Below, in pieces: positions 5,518-6,130 of a stretch of 6,130 nt of DNA. This stretch comes from JBCBKZ01 sp039026975 (GTDB lineage: Bacteria > Bacteroidota > Bacteroidia > J057). Location of the stretch: contig JBCCLI010000398.1 of the NCBI GenBank assembly GCA_039026975.1, positions 1 to 6,130 on the forward strand, given 5' to 3'. Position 1 is the first letter of the stretch. Every line of letters begins with the position of its first letter. Made by a program: the position numbers and the translations under genes. The notes below the pieces were generated by a model. That model made no database searches. It was not told the DNA's origin and worked only from the letters and a program-made list of their open reading frames with translations.

Positions 5518-5547
5518 TTGCAATTTCTCTAATTATCCGTATTTTAG
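5518..5547 (+). promoter_or_regulatory. Promoter of the secreted-protein gene
   Basis: TTG (5518-5520), exactly 19 bp, then TATTTTAG (5540-5547): 3 of 3 and 5 of 6 matches to the Bacteroidota consensus. The implied start near 5554 gives a leader of about 30 nt before ATG 5586, a normal distance for this phylum. Confidence 0.55.
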
Positions 5548-5585
5548 GATCGAATTAGCTTATTAAACAAGCCAGTCCTGTTGTC

Positions 5586-6130
5586 ATGACTGTCAAAGCT
5601 CGTATACTATTACTGATCCTTTGGCTGGCCTATCATACAATCTATGCTCAGTCTTTTCAAGAGCAGACAACACTTGGTGCAGTAGATTTATCAGGTGTCT
5701 TTGAGCAAGGAAAATGGTGGCAAGCCTCTACCTCATCTGACTCTAAATGGAGCCAGCAGAAGAATCTTTCCCTGAGAAATAGGTATTCCTCCTTCCCAGA
5801 ACAGATATTCCTTACTACAGATGATTTTATTCCATCAGGTCATCATTCATTTACGGTGGTGGATCTTGCCCTGGACGTGAAATTATCTCAACATAAGAGT
5901 AGACTAACTATTTATTCGGGAAGTGAACAGACAGGTGAGTGGGAAGCTGTAAGTGCTTTATATACATCACATCAGGGAGTTCTCAGGATATTTGTCCCTT
6001 CTGATAGGAGAGCGAGGACACAGTTAATGTTTGAGTATGTGGCTGATGCGGATGTAAATGATATTATTTCCATACAGGATATCTCATGGTCAATTGTAGG
6101 TAAAGCCGAGTTAGCAAAGAATACTATTAA
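5586..6130 (+). CDS. Exported protein of unknown function, N-terminal part
   Basis: The gene is cut by the right edge after 181 complete codons with no stop. The N-terminus is a clear type I signal peptide: MTVKAR, then a hydrophobic core LLLILWLAY (8-16), and likely cleavage in TIYAQS after Ala21. The mature part (from QSFQEQTTLGAVD) alternates short beta-like strands rich in Ser, Thr and aromatic residues, such as HSFTVVDLALDVKL (87-100), SRLTIYSGSEQTGEWEA (105-121) and GVLRIFVPSD (131-140), as in a beta-sandwich domain of a surface or outer-membrane-linked protein. I do not recognise the family. Type IX secretion cannot be judged without the C-terminus. The start is set by the well-placed promoter and the signal peptide; no Shine-Dalgarno sequence is seen. 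Confidence 0.8.
   Translation, partial: MTVKARILLLILWLAYHTIYAQSFQEQTTLGAVDLSGVFEQGKWWQASTSSDSKWSQQKNLSLRNRYSSFPEQIFLTTDDFIPSGHHSFTVVDLALDVKLSQHKSRLTIYSGSEQTGEWEAVSALYTSHQGVLRIFVPSDRRARTQLMFEYVADADVNDIISIQDISWSIVGKAELAKNTI

Larger units (their letters stand above)
5047..5585. other. Intergenic region between helicase and secreted protein genes
   Basis: No convincing gene lies in these 539 bp. The stretch 5200-5300 is pyrimidine-rich on the plus strand. From about 5300 there are two candidate plus-strand promoters (5297-5326 and 5518-5547). Two hairpins lie between them: CGCTTTA/TGAAGCG at 5368-5388 (7 bp including one G-T pair, 7-nt loop) and GGCTAG/TTAGCC at 5419-5439 (6 bp including one G-T pair, 9-nt loop). 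Neither is followed by a clear T-tract. Confidence 0.5.

Overview
The window looks like a stretch of a Bacteroidota chromosome, probably Cytophagales-like. Two things suggest this. Several start sites are preceded by matches to the Bacteroidota housekeeping promoter (TTG, about 19 bp, TAnnTTTG), usually without a Shine-Dalgarno sequence. The recognisable proteins are also typical of that phylum: the GNAT enzyme found at the head of arginine operons, a short glycine-rich-domain-like protein, a UPF1/IGHMBP2-type helicase, and an exported protein with a leader ending in AQ. The assignment rests on recalled family patterns only; no search was run.

Layout. Positions 1-209 (minus) hold the N-terminal part of a GNAT acetyltransferase, preceded by a leader of about 150 nt and a candidate promoter. 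Positions 448-882 (minus) hold two very small genes: an excisionase/MerR-like helix-turn-helix protein, then a stand-alone NfeD-like OB-fold protein. Divergent from them, 1126-2502 (plus) encodes an unrecognised 458-residue protein. It is clearly more AT-rich than the helicase (roughly one third G+C against nearly one half, by hand counts of sample lines) and appears to contain two copies of one beta-rich domain. The 243-bp divergent gap is rich in dyad symmetry: a 26-bp near-palindrome at 1035-1060 and three 11-bp-phased palindromes at 1086-1117, just before the start codon.

Positions 2633-3109 (plus) encode a GRDP-like (DUF1399-type) protein. It converges with a helicase gene (3112-5046, minus) across only 2 bp. 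A terminator-like hairpin for the plus-strand gene lies inside the helicase coding sequence. A 539-bp intergenic region follows, with two candidate plus-strand promoters, the second placed to drive a secreted protein that begins at 5586 and runs off the right edge.

The most unusual part is 400-2500: two tiny regulator-like or accessory genes, a divergent AT-rich orphan with a duplicated domain, and a palindrome-dense control region between them. It is a reasonable candidate for an accessory module (a regulated sensor or defence-like locus). That is inference from layout and composition; no catalytic motif was recognised in the large protein. The flanking genes look like ordinary chromosomal genes, so the AT-rich block may be an insertion between them.
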